From Picocystis sp. L7 (taxonomy: Eukaryota > Chlorophyta > Picocystophyceae > Picocystales > Picocystaceae): DNA of 64,000 nucleotides. Below, one piece after another: positions 20,632 through 29,986 of this stretch. The position numbers and the translations under genes are program-made. The stretch is from assembly GCA_020975725.1 (NCBI GenBank), contig QXJR01000028.1, positions 248,001 to 312,000 on the forward strand. The letters are read 5' to 3'. Within the stretch, counting starts at the first letter, position 1. Every line of letters starts with the position of its first letter. The notes below the pieces were generated by a model. It made no database searches and had not been told where the DNA came from. It saw nothing but the letters and a program-made list of their open reading frames with translations.

Positions 20632-21059
20632 ATGGCGCCTGCTTCGGAGCGACCGGAAGCGCTCACGTTGGACGAGAAATGGGACCGTACCATCGATCTG
20701 CTGCTCAGACGAAGCGTCTACGGAGGCCTGGCGGGCGCCACGGCGGCGCTGCTGCTGTTTCGTGCGTAGCGACGCGATGGAAGGAACGAAGGAAACGGTG
20801 GGATGAGGAAGCCGAGGGAAGAAAGATCGCGTGTGGATGGGTGCCGGGATGCGTCGGTAACCAAGGAGACTGACCGTCGAAATGAACAGGGAGGTCCACG
20901 AGCAGAGCCGCAGTAGCTGCGTTCGGGATGGGCACCGGCTTCGGTTCCGCGTACACAGACGCATCCAGACAGGTAAGGACGGATGGCGGTTCTACCAGTG
21001 CCCCTGCTGGCCGACGACAAGGCACCGATGCTGACCGAGGGACGACGTGTGCCTTTTGA
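20632..21059 (+). CDS. MIC10: MICOS subunit MIC10 (two exons)
   Basis: Exons 20632-20761 and 20890-21059 join across a 128-nt GT-AG intron (donor GTGCGT); the split Arg codon restores the frame. Exon 1 gives LTLDEKWDRTIDLLLRRSVYGGLAGATAALLLF and exon 2 gives RRRSTSRAAVAAFGMGTGFGSAYTDASRQ. The KWDR motif, two hydrophobic hairpin helices with glycine zippers (GGLAG and GMGTGFG) and the basic RRR turn between them are the MIC10 signature. MIC10 oligomers bend the inner mitochondrial membrane at crista junctions. After TDASRQ the frame continues for about 28 polar residues to the TGA at 21057; a GTAAG right there hints at another splice, but its possible intron would be only 26 nt. Confidence 0.88.
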
Positions 21060-22079
21060 CCTCGTTCACAAACTCTCCATGGACCAGTTCAGTGGCACGG
21101 TGCCTGAATTGCCCTCCGCATTGGACCCAACCAGATAAATTTATCCCGCCCTTTCCGCACACACAATGCAAGTGGCTCTTGCCCAAGTCGTTCCGTACTA
21201 TGTTTCCTTTGGTCCTCCGAAGCATCGCGCTCGAACGTCGGGCTTTCGATTTCGAGGTGCAGGTGCACAATTTCAGTGCTTCCCACCGATTCAGTGCGTC
21301 CTTGATCCAAGCGCTTTCTTCGGGAGCTCGTTCTCCGTAGCGGGCGGGGCTGGAGGTGGTTTCCTCCTTTGCATGCACTTACCCTATTTCTGTTCCAGCG
21401 GCGTAGGACCGAGGGTGTGTGGGGACGTGCCTTGCGAGCTGCTAGCCATCGAACAGGGCATTGCAAAGTACACCGTACGGCTTTTTCACGTCTATCCACC
21501 TGGCCGCCTTCCTGTCCTAGATCCCATCTGCAATGCGGGTGAGGGGCTGGATGGGATCCATCTGGTCCTGCACGGTGTGCCTTCACGCCCACCTGGGTGT
21601 CTTCCACCGTTCCATTCGGTTGCAAGAGGGCGTGGACGCTCGTTTTCAAACCTGCCTGTGTTGGTTCCACCCCTTGGACGTGGTGGGGTTCGGTTTCGAA
21701 TGGACCTGGATGCACCCGTCCGTCCGTCTCGTATCCGTACGCCGTACCCCCTCCCCCGTCGTACCGTATCCGACACGGTTCGCTGGATCTCCCTCGCCAC
21801 GTGCTCCACCGGATCCCACCCGACTGAACCGACCCCTGCCTCCCTTCTACCCCCCGTCTCGCTCGGGTCTGAACCCGGGATGCCCTCCTTTGGGGATCCC
21901 TCCCCCCCCCGAGGGAGAAGAAACTCCTTCGGGTGGGGATCCGTATCTCCTGCCTTGGGGTCTCCAGATCAGGATCATTCGTTCACCAACCATCGACCTC
22001 GTCGTCACGTGCACGCGGAAAAGGAGGCTCGCAAAACACCGCTTCGGAGGCGAAAAGGGAGGACAGACGTCCCTGCAAC
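21060..22079. other. spacer upstream of acyl-CoA synthetase
   Basis: About 1 kb, GC-rich, with runs of C near 21900 and long but low-complexity frames on both strands. A GAGAAGAAACT motif lies at 21915-21925, 155 bp before the next start. A minus-strand gene with short exons cannot be excluded, but none can be supported. Confidence 0.4.
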
Positions 22080-24230
22080 ATGACCAACGAACTGCTGGTC
22101 CAGGTGAGCGGGAAAAAAAGGAGGAACGAAAGGCAAACGAGGTCGCGAAGACGGGTTGGAAGCTGACCTCGAAACCCAACGCCTACGTCGACGTTGCAGG
22201 TGGATGGATCCAAACCAGCCACCGCGGATGCACCCTCGCAAAGCGCGGCATACCGAGCCAAGTTCGCGGAAAAAGGATGGCCCTCCCTCGAGTTCAAAAC
22301 CTGCTACGAGATCTTCCACAAATCGGTCGAAAAGCACGCGGAGAAGCCCTGCCTGGGGAAAAGAAAAGGGGTGAGTGCATGGACCTGCATCGTCTTCCCT
22401 CGTGGAGACGAATCTGAAAGACCGAGAAAAATGCAAGCAGAGTACTGACCCGAACGCTGCGATCGAGGACAGGATGGACCCTTCGAGTTCATGACCTACA
22501 AAGAAGCAGGGGAGAAGGCTGGACATCTCTCCGCCGCACTTCGTAAGGAAGGGCTGTCACAAGGTGCCCGTGTCGGGTGTTTTGGACCCAACTCGCCAGA
22601 GTGGATGCTGGCAATGCAGGCATGTAACAATCAGTCCATGCAATGCATTCCCCTGTACGATACTCTGGGTGCAGAAGTGATCGAATACATTGTAAATCAT
22701 GCAGAAATCTCCATTGTCTTCTGCGAAGCAACCAAGATGGGACACTTGTTAGAAGCCCTGCCCAAATGCCCCACGCTCAAGGCTGTCGTCATGTGGGGAG
22801 AGATCAAGGAGGATTCCCTGGCCAGTGCCAAAGCATCCGGTGTGAAAACTTTCTCTTTTGACGAGTTTCTCGAGGCAGGCAAGGCGGATCCGGTGGAAGA
22901 TGTGCCGCCCTCGCCAGACTCGGTGTGTACCATCATGTACACAAGTGGTACAACAGGTGATCCAAAAGGGGTAGTGTTGAAGCACAGTGCAATCGTCTCC
23001 GCCGTGGTAGCATGCTACCTTGCATGTTGCAATTGGGACATTCAACTCACAAGCGACGATGTGTTCCTCTCCTTCCTACCTCTAGCTCATATCTTTGATA
23101 GAGTGACAGAAGAAATGTTCCTGTCATTTGGAGGGCAGATTGGATACTGGAGAGGGGATGTGAAAATGCTTGTGGATGACATCGGGGCTTTGCGTCCCAC
23201 CTTTTTCTGCGGAGTGCCCAGGATTTATGATCGAATCTTTGCAGGGGTGACCGATCAGGTCAACAAGGCTGGGGGCCTGAAGAAGTTCCTTTTCAACTTT
23301 GGTTTCTCACGGAAGATGCACCATCTTGAGGCTGGTGTGAAACAGTCAAAGGCGAGCCCATTGTTTGACAAGATTGTTTTTTCAAAGGTAAAGCAGAGGC
23401 TGGGAGGAAGGGTGAGGATCATCGTGTCAGGAGCTGCCCCTCTTGCTCGACACGTGGAGGACTTTCTGCGTGTCACGATGTGTTGCCCCGTCGTGCAGGG
23501 GTACGGGCTCACTGAGACATGTGCTTCAAGTTTCATTTGCGAGCCGGATAACATCAAGATGGCTGGTACAGTCGGTGCTCCTTTCCCCTGCATCGAGTTC
23601 ATGCTGGAATCGGTTCCAGAGATGGACTACGATGCACTTGGAGATACTCCGCGTGGAGAGATTTGCTTGCGCGGACCCGCCCTCTTCTCTGGTTATTACA
23701 AGCAGGAGAAAGCCACCAGCGAGGTCATGGACAGCAATGGTTGGTTCCACACAGGCGACGTTGGTGAGCTTGCCGATGGTTGCTTACGAGTCATCGATCG
23801 CAAGAAGAACATCTTCAAGCTCTCGCAAGGCGAATATGTGGCAGCAGAAAAGCTGGAGAATGTCTACGGCCAGTGCGGTATGCTGGACATGATCTGGGTA
23901 TACGGCGACAGTTACAAGAGCATGCTGGTGGCAGTCGCCGTGCCTAACGAAGCAAAGCTCGTGTCCTGGGCTTCAGAGAAGGGCATCAAGGGTAGCTTTT
24001 CTGAGCTTTGTACTTCAGAGGAGGCCAAGGCGCACATTCTCTCGAAGCTCAGCAGCATCGGGAAGGAGAACAAGCTGAAAGGTTTCGAGATGGTTAAGGC
24101 CATTCACTTAGCCCCGGAGCCTTTTTCGGTGGAGAACGACCTTCTCACGCCCACGTTCAAGAAGCGTCGCCCACAGCTGAAAAAAGCATTCCAGAAGGAG
24201 CTCGATGCACTGTATGCATCCTTAGGGTAG
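22080..24230 (+). CDS. long-chain acyl-CoA synthetase (three exons)
   Basis: Exons 22080-22103 (8 codons), 22200-22370 and 22473-24230 join in phase 0; introns are 96 nt (donor GTGAGC) and 102 nt (donor GTGAGT). The protein has 650 residues. The joined N-terminus reads through LEFKTCYEIFHKSVEKHAEKPCLGKRKG into DGPFEFMTYKEAG as in plant and animal LACS/ACSL. AMP-binding motifs: YTSGTTGDPKGVVLKH (P-loop), YGLTETCA, GWFHTGDVGEL and DRKKNIFKLSQGEYVAAEKLE, the last being the fatty-acyl-CoA-synthetase signature. It activates fatty acids to acyl-CoA for lipid synthesis or beta-oxidation. No clear peroxisomal or plastid signal is visible, so an ER or outer-membrane site is likely. Confidence 0.95.
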
Positions 24231-24496
24231 GAGCGGCCCCTGCCAGCACCGGCATGTGGGTGGCTCACAGCTTTTGCTGCTTTGTAAGTGATTCATGAGA
24301 GGCAAGAGCGTGCATTGTCCGAGCTTGCTTGATTTTCCTTCGCACGGAGCCCCTTTTGGTTCTCTCTCTGTCTGCGCTGTTGGCACAACCATTTGCTTCG
24401 TTCTTTGGACGTGTCCTGCGTTCTCCCACAGCAGCAGGTTCGTGGTCGTGGTCCAATCCCGTGTTGATTGGCTGTGCATACTTTTGCACCACCTCC

Positions 24497-24501
24497 AAAA
24501 A
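24497..24501 (-). terminator. Pol III T-run terminator of the permuted tRNA
   Basis: TTTTT on the minus strand, 39 nt past the end of the tRNA 5' half. Confidence 0.5.
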
Positions 24502-24539
24502 GTGAATCGTCAAGTCCCTGCTCCTATGGAAGGGGGCTC

Positions 24540-24709
24540 CCGAAGCGAGAATCATACCACTAGACCAAGTACCCAAGGAAGGGTTCAACCCCCGGGTTAC
24601 CCATCCCTTTGCATCGAAGACCGTGTCCGATACAGAAGGGACGGGATCGGGTTCGAATGGATCCCTTCGATGGGGGTACTGCGAGAATCGAACTCGCGAC
24701 CTCTCGCAC
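24540..24709 (-). tRNA. permuted tRNA-Pro(CGG): 3' half encoded before 5' half
   Basis: Read on the minus strand, the 3' half comes first (24709-24673) and the 5' half second (24574-24540), separated by about 98 nt. Joined end to start they give a 72-nt cloverleaf. The acceptor stem GGGTACT/AGTACCC pairs 7 of 7. The anticodon stem is CTCGC/GCGAG with loop TTCGGGT, so the anticodon is CGG (Pro). The variable loop has 5 nt and the T stem is GCGAG/CTCGC around TTCGATT. The D arm TTGGTCTAGTGGTATGA is the standard eukaryotic tRNA-Pro one. At the junction a 4-bp TTCG/CGAA helix and a CGT bulge can form, as expected for the bulge-helix-bulge cut by tRNA endonuclease. B box therefore precedes A box. 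Permuted tRNAs are known from Cyanidioschyzon, Ostreococcus, Micromonas and nucleomorphs. Confidence 0.88.
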
Positions 24710-25015
24710 GTTCGCTGAGGGGCGATACGGTGTGTCGTGCTGCTTCGCACGGGGAGGTACAAGCACCGAAATGTGCCTCACGAGGGTATTGATACCGCAA
24801 CTCCTCCACGACCATTCGCAGAAATTCGAGGTCCTCCCCCCACAACCGTCCTCGTTCGAGTCCCTCCCACGACCGGTCGCCGTCGAGGAGCTCTTTCCTG
24901 CGCCCGCAGAGGAAGCTTCTCTCCCTTCCCCCTCCTTCCTCGAAGTGCATGGGTCCGTTTCGAGGGTTTTGTCGAGGGGTCGGCGCACGAGTCCATCTCC
25001 ATTTCCATCGTCGCG

Positions 25016-26995
25016 ATGAGTCGCGCACCAGAGAACAGCGGCACGCAGAAGACCACCGTGCCACTCGTGCGCACGGTGGGATTCGATCTGGAAGCCGAAC
25101 GACTCGCAGCTGCCAATTTGTCGGCCGAAGATTCGCCCGCGACGCTGCAAACCGCCGCCAGCCTCTCTCCGGTGCGCATCCCTCCTGCGATCTTCAAGAA
25201 ACAGCAGCATCACGACGAAACGGAACGCCATCACGCGGAAGCGGAAGGCGTCGTGGACGACGAGGACCTTTCAGAAGCACCCGAAAGTCCAGATCTTGCG
25301 TCGGAAGGGACGCATTCGGACGGACCGGATCCGACTGCGGCGACCTTGGCCACCAGCGTCGACAAAACCGTCGTGTACGTGCGCAAAGACAGGATGCATC
25401 CTTCCGGATCTGTGATCGCCAACGCCATCTCAGGGAGGAGAGATTCTCCAGATCTTCCGGAGACGCAAGACGCGGAGACGAAAAGCGAGGAACCTCAGGA
25501 AGAGTCCATCCCAGCTGAACAGGCCACGGTGGACACAACCCATCCAGAACAAACAGAGACGAAATCCAGGACCAAAGAAGTAGCGAAAGAACAGAAAGAG
25601 ATCCTTGGTGATCACCCGAATCAAGAGAAAGCAGAAGAAGCCGAAACATCCAAGAAAGAAACGAAGAAGAAACTGACGCGAGCAGAACGCAGAGAAATAC
25701 AAGAGAAACAAAGGGCCGCCAAGGCGGAGGCCAAAGCAGCAGCAGCAGCACCTGGTGGTCCTGGGAAACCAGCTGCAAAGAGAACGAGCGAGCAGCCAGC
25801 CTCTGATTCTTCTCGCATGCCTGTCTCAGCAAGTAAAGGGACGGATGTGGAAAGACCACAGGATGGGAAAGACGACAAAAAAAAAGTGGAGAAGATCCTC
25901 AAGAAAGGTCTGGTCCCACAGAACAAAGCAGTCAAAGTGGTAGAGCTGTTCTCCCACATTCGGCAAGTAGACGAGGAGGCTCTATTGTCGAGTCTGATGG
26001 AGGTGGGATTGGGAAGCTCGGTGCTTCACCCAGACGTAGTGGAGATTGGGCTTCAATACGCAGATGGAACCATTGTAGGGGGGACTGCGCGATGTTTTAC
26101 TATGCTCGTAGCATTTAGGAAGATGATATTGTCGTATGCGACACCATCAGGGAAGCAGTTTTCTAGGGACCTCACCGCAAAATTAAACACAAACATTCAA
26201 TTCCTGACACAGTGCAGACCGCTATCGGCAAACATGGGCAATGCAATCCGCTGGCTCAAAATGCAGGTTGCAAACGTAGATCCCTCACTGTCAGATGAGA
26301 CTGCACGGAACATGTTGGTAGGTAGTATTAATCAGTACATTCAAGAGAAGATCATTTTCGCGGAGAAAAGGATTGTGGAACTAGGATTGAGCAAGATCGA
26401 CGATGGGGATGTCATACTCACCTATGCATTCTCGTACATCGTACTGCAGTTGCTGTTAGCAGCACAAGCGGCCGGCAAACAGTTCAGTGTCATCATCGTT
26501 GATTCGCGTCCGCACAACGAAGGACAGGAACTTCTTAGCCGCCTCCTGCAGGAAGGAGTCACATGTGTTTACACTCACATCAATGCAGCACCGTATGTGA
26601 TGAAAGATGCCACCAAAGTATTCGTTGGAGCATCGGCTGTACTTGCAAACGGTGCGGTCATCTCCAGGGCAGGCACTGCGGCGATAGCATGTGCTGCGGA
26701 GGTCTTTGGTTTGCCTGTGATGGTTTGTTGCGAGTCAAACAAGTTCCATGAACGAGTGCAGTTGGATAGCATCACATCCAACGAGTTGGGCGATCCAGGA
26801 GCTCTTGTGCAAACCAAGGGTCGTCCGGACCCCAACCTGCATGGCTGGGAAGATGTGGACAACCTCTACCTGCTGAATCTGAAGTATGATGCCATGCAAG
26901 CCGAGTTTGTTACCATGATCATAACCGAATTTGGACTCGTGCCGCCGACAAGCGTTCCTGTGATCCTGCGTGAGTACCGAACGGATCCTTTCTGA
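25016..26995 (+). CDS. EIF2B4: translation initiation factor eIF2B subunit delta
   Basis: 659 residues from the ATG at 25016. Residues 1-280 are a disordered, charged N-tail with a Lys/Ala-rich helix (KKLTRAERREIQEKQRAAKAEAKAAAAAPGG), as in animal and plant delta subunits. From about 290 the IF-2B fold begins: NKAVKVVELFSHIRQVDEEALLSSL, HPDVVEIGLQYADGTIVGGTARC, VDSRPHNEGQELLSRLLQEGVTCVYTHINAAPYVM, FVGASAVLANGAVISRAGTAAIACAAEVFGLPVMVCCESNKFHERVQLDSIT and SVPVILREY at the end. Delta belongs to the regulatory core of eIF2B, the GDP-GTP exchange factor for eIF2, and senses eIF2 phosphorylation. Convergent with the Mpv17-like gene 150 bp away. Confidence 0.96.
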   Translation: MSRAPENSGTQKTTVPLVRTVGFDLEAERLAAANLSAEDSPATLQTAASLSPVRIPPAIFKKQQHHDETERHHAEAEGVVDDEDLSEAPESPDLASEGTHSDGPDPTAATLATSVDKTVVYVRKDRMHPSGSVIANAISGRRDSPDLPETQDAETKSEEPQEESIPAEQATVDTTHPEQTETKSRTKEVAKEQKEILGDHPNQEKAEEAETSKKETKKKLTRAERREIQEKQRAAKAEAKAAAAAPGGPGKPAAKRTSEQPASDSSRMPVSASKGTDVERPQDGKDDKKKVEKILKKGLVPQNKAVKVVELFSHIRQVDEEALLSSLMEVGLGSSVLHPDVVEIGLQYADGTIVGGTARCFTMLVAFRKMILSYATPSGKQFSRDLTAKLNTNIQFLTQCRPLSANMGNAIRWLKMQVANVDPSLSDETARNMLVGSINQYIQEKIIFAEKRIVELGLSKIDDGDVILTYAFSYIVLQLLLAAQAAGKQFSVIIVDSRPHNEGQELLSRLLQEGVTCVYTHINAAPYVMKDATKVFVGASAVLANGAVISRAGTAAIACAAEVFGLPVMVCCESNKFHERVQLDSITSNELGDPGALVQTKGRPDPNLHGWEDVDNLYLLNLKYDAMQAEFVTMIITEFGLVPPTSVPVILREYRTDPF

Positions 26996-27145
26996 CCAAA
27001 CATGAATAAAAGAAAATTGAATTTCAAGTGTGCGAATTTTGCGTGTGCTATTCCAGGTGTTCCGCAGCCCCATCAAGGAATCGTGCCTCCCATTTCGCAA
27101 GATAATGTTTGGCTGTACTACAGCGGTCACACAGCGATGGTCTTT

Positions 27146-27902
27146 TTAACGGCTCTTTCTACTCTTCTGCTTTGCTTGCAAGATGAGGAAGGTGGACCAG
27201 CAGAGTGCAACCATGTTTGCAAAGAGTACTCGAAGCTTCAAGGGCACGAACCTGTAATTGATGAGAGATGCCAGCGGCCACACTTGCCAGCCCTTGAGCT
27301 GCACGGAAGGGTAGTTACCCTGCACTCTAGCGAATGCTGCTTGTACGGTGGCTCGATCAACCACAAGTGCGATGTAGGACATCAACATAATGTTGTTGAT
27401 GGGTCCATAGGTGACCTGATCCACGAGCACTTTTTGTGCAGTTGTGGATAGGTTTTTCTTGCCATGGAACATCTTCTCCATGAACCTCTGCCAATAGTGC
27501 AGGCTAGGACCTCCCCAGAGGAGCCCGAATGCCGCCATGGCTGCCGTCCTCTTGTACTTGTAGGATCCGTGGCCCACAAGCCGTTGTGCAACCAGGTCGC
27601 TCAGTCCTGCGATGGTAGCTGACGTGAGGGCCTGCATTTCGGTCAGTCCTTTCGCCTGTCCCTCGCCTCCGTTCTCTAATATGCTCGTACACCCCTCTTT
27701 CTTGCGCATTCCGCTTCTCTTCGCCATTCCCTTTGTGGGAAAGACCCTCACTGCTGCTGCTGCGGTGGGGGTCCGTCGGTTGGATCCCTTGGTCCTTCCC
27801 ACGCCTCGTTTCATCCCGAAATCTTACCTTGGTGGACAAGGGATGCCTCTCCAGCTTCTCGTTGTATCGTTTCCACGCCCATGCGACCAGTGGTGTGGCC
27901 AT
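27146..27902 (-). CDS. Mpv17/PMP22 family membrane protein (two exons)
   Basis: Exons 27828-27902 and 27146-27631 join in phase 0 across a 196-nt intron (donor GTAAGA). The 186-residue product begins MATPLVAWAWKRYNEKLERHPLSTKALTSATIAGLSDLVAQ, the classic Mpv17 start (W..Y...L..P..TK..T.g.l...gD..aQ). Later come GLLWGGPSLHYWQRFMEKMF, KVLVDQVTYGPINN and the family signature WQVWPLASLINYRFVPLKLRVLFANMVALCWSTFLI. Four membrane helices. Family members are peroxisomal (PMP22/PXMP2), mitochondrial (MPV17, Sym1) or plastid channels; which one cannot be decided here. Divergent from the carboxypeptidase. Confidence 0.95.
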
Positions 27903-28174
27903 ATCTGCACCACACAACCGACGAACGGTATGCCAAACCGCTCTTCGTTCCCCCCAACCCCACCCCACATGTCCCCACGAAGGTGAACTTTTCCTTAACC
28001 GAAGATTTTATCGGAGAAACACAGCCGATTAACAAGTCCTAAAATCGGCGATCCGGGGGGGTGGGGTGAATTCGGGCTTAACCTGCGATCGGGTGGGGCA
28101 AGGAGGGAGGGTTAATTCGAGTAAACTGGGGTGGGATCGACCGACGTGTCGCATCGACGACCGACACGTGCGTG
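27903..28174. promoter_or_regulatory. divergent promoter of Mpv17-like and carboxypeptidase genes
   Basis: 272 bp. Contains CTTAACC at 28077-28083 and GGGTTAATT near 28108-28116, related to the GTTAACC motif seen in other divergent promoters. Confidence 0.45.
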
Positions 28175-29668
28175 ATGGACGCGACCAGGCGCGGAAGGAT
28201 GTACACGTGCTTGTGCTTGGCCCTGGCGTGGGTAGGACATGCGTCTGCAGCCGTACCAGCCACGAGGACGACGGCCCACGGTGGAGGAGAACCTCGGAGA
28301 CCGAGGCACGACAGGATCGTCGAACACGAGTGGAAGGAAGACGTGCCCACGCGAACACCGAACGTTGAAACCTACCTGGGAGACATGCCCAAGCAGTACT
28401 CCGGATACTTCAAACTCAACCGCACGCACGAAGCCGAACTCTTCTACCTCTACTATGAATCCAGAGGATCGCCGAAAGATGACCCAGTCGTGCTGTGGAT
28501 GACCGGTGGACCAGGATGCAGCTCACTCATGGCAGCACTGGGTGAAAACGGTCCATACCATCTGGAAGAAAACCTAACACTCACCGTCAATCCGTACGGT
28601 TGGGATCGAGGACACAACCTCATCTACGTGGACCAACCCGTCAATACTGGATTCTCCTTCAGCAAGGATCCTGCGGATGAAGTGACCACAGAAGAAGGGG
28701 TGGCAAATGACATGCACAACTTCCTGGTGGAATTTTTCGATGCTCACCCGGAATTGGCCGACAACGACTTTTACATTGCGGGCGAAAGCTATGGAGGACA
28801 CTACGTGCCGGCGGTGAGCTACAAGATATGGACCAGCAACATGAGCGGGAAATTCGCAAACATCCCCCTCAAAGGGTTCTCCATCGGAAACGGGCTCACT
28901 GACCCTTCCATCCAGTATGCCGCCTACACGGACTTTGCGGTGGAGAACGGCATGATTGACAAGGCCACCTACGCCGAAATCCAGCAGTATGTTCCAAACT
29001 GCAAGGAAACCATCGACGTCTGCAATTACATGAAAACCCCGCTGGTATGCGAAGCAGCGATTGGCTATTGCCAGAGCAAGATTGTGAATTCCATCTTGAA
29101 GGCGGCTGGCAACGTCAACGTGTATGATATTCGGAAGCAGTGCACGTACAAACCCCTCTGCTATAACTTCACGCGCATGTCGGAGTACTTGAATGATCCC
29201 AAGGTCAAGAAAGCACTGGGGGCGAAGCCTTTCTTGACTTGGAAGACCTGTTCCATGAAGGTCAACGAAGAGTTCATTGGGGACTTCATGCGGGACTACG
29301 CCCCATTGGTGCCGCCGATGCTTCAGGATGGCATCCGCATTCTGCTATATGCAGGGCGCGAGGACTTCATCTGCAATTACTTGGGCAACGCCCGTTGGGC
29401 CGATGCATTGGATTGGTCTGGTTCTTCGGCCTACCAGCACGCTCCCACATTGAACTACACGATGGACGGTGAGCCGGTGGGCACGATACGGGAGGCACAC
29501 AACTTTGCTTTCATGGTCATTGACGAGGCGGGTCACATGGTACCCATGGACCAGCCGGGTCCGGCGTACCAGATGATTCGAGATTTCACGTCGGGCTCGG
29601 TCGCTGGGGGTCCTCCTCCTCATGACATGTTGTGGACGGGGTCGGGGCGCCTTGCCTCTGCAGTTTGA
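28175..29668 (+). CDS. serine carboxypeptidase (peptidase S10)
   Basis: 497 residues from the ATG at 28175. A signal peptide (MYTCLCLALAWVGHASAAVPA) directs it to the secretory path, and several N-x-S/T sites are present (NRT, NLT, NMS, NFT, NYT). The S10 fold is complete: VVLWMTGGPGCSSLMAALGENGPY (substrate-binding region), NLIYVDQPVNTGFSFS, the nucleophile Ser in GESYGGHYVPA, the Asp in AGREDFICNYLGN and the His in EAGHMVPMDQP. The enzyme removes C-terminal residues at acid pH, probably in the vacuole, like carboxypeptidase Y. Relatives in plants also work as acyltransferases, but the GESYGGHYVPA context fits a peptidase. Confidence 0.96.
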   Translation: MDATRRGRMYTCLCLALAWVGHASAAVPATRTTAHGGGEPRRPRHDRIVEHEWKEDVPTRTPNVETYLGDMPKQYSGYFKLNRTHEAELFYLYYESRGSPKDDPVVLWMTGGPGCSSLMAALGENGPYHLEENLTLTVNPYGWDRGHNLIYVDQPVNTGFSFSKDPADEVTTEEGVANDMHNFLVEFFDAHPELADNDFYIAGESYGGHYVPAVSYKIWTSNMSGKFANIPLKGFSIGNGLTDPSIQYAAYTDFAVENGMIDKATYAEIQQYVPNCKETIDVCNYMKTPLVCEAAIGYCQSKIVNSILKAAGNVNVYDIRKQCTYKPLCYNFTRMSEYLNDPKVKKALGAKPFLTWKTCSMKVNEEFIGDFMRDYAPLVPPMLQDGIRILLYAGREDFICNYLGNARWADALDWSGSSAYQHAPTLNYTMDGEPVGTIREAHNFAFMVIDEAGHMVPMDQPGPAYQMIRDFTSGSVAGGPPPHDMLWTGSGRLASAV

Positions 29669-29986
29669 TGGTTGGAGTTCCACGCGCATCCTTGTGCGTG
29701 CCTTCTTTTGCATGCTTTTGTTTTGCTTGGTTTGTTTTGGAACGGGTCTCCATCTCTCCGTTCCATCTTTGGGATCCGCTGCTGGATGTTGCGATTCATC
29801 CCTGCTTCCCTCGGTTGGTTGGTGGGAGGCAGAGACCATCGTTCCCGTGCATTTGGATGGTGCACCTGTTTCTGCTATTCATGGATTTTTCGTTTTGTTT
29901 CTTTCTTACCCACATGCTCTTGCACCATTGGGTTGCAAGGGACAGACGGGTCCTCCTGGCCACATTGCCAGCTTCACACGTCCGCC

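Noticed and set aside
29672-29986. Upstream part of the DEAD-box helicase frame
   Set aside because: It is the 3' UTR of the carboxypeptidase; the helicase starts at the ATG at 29987 with a targeting-like leader.
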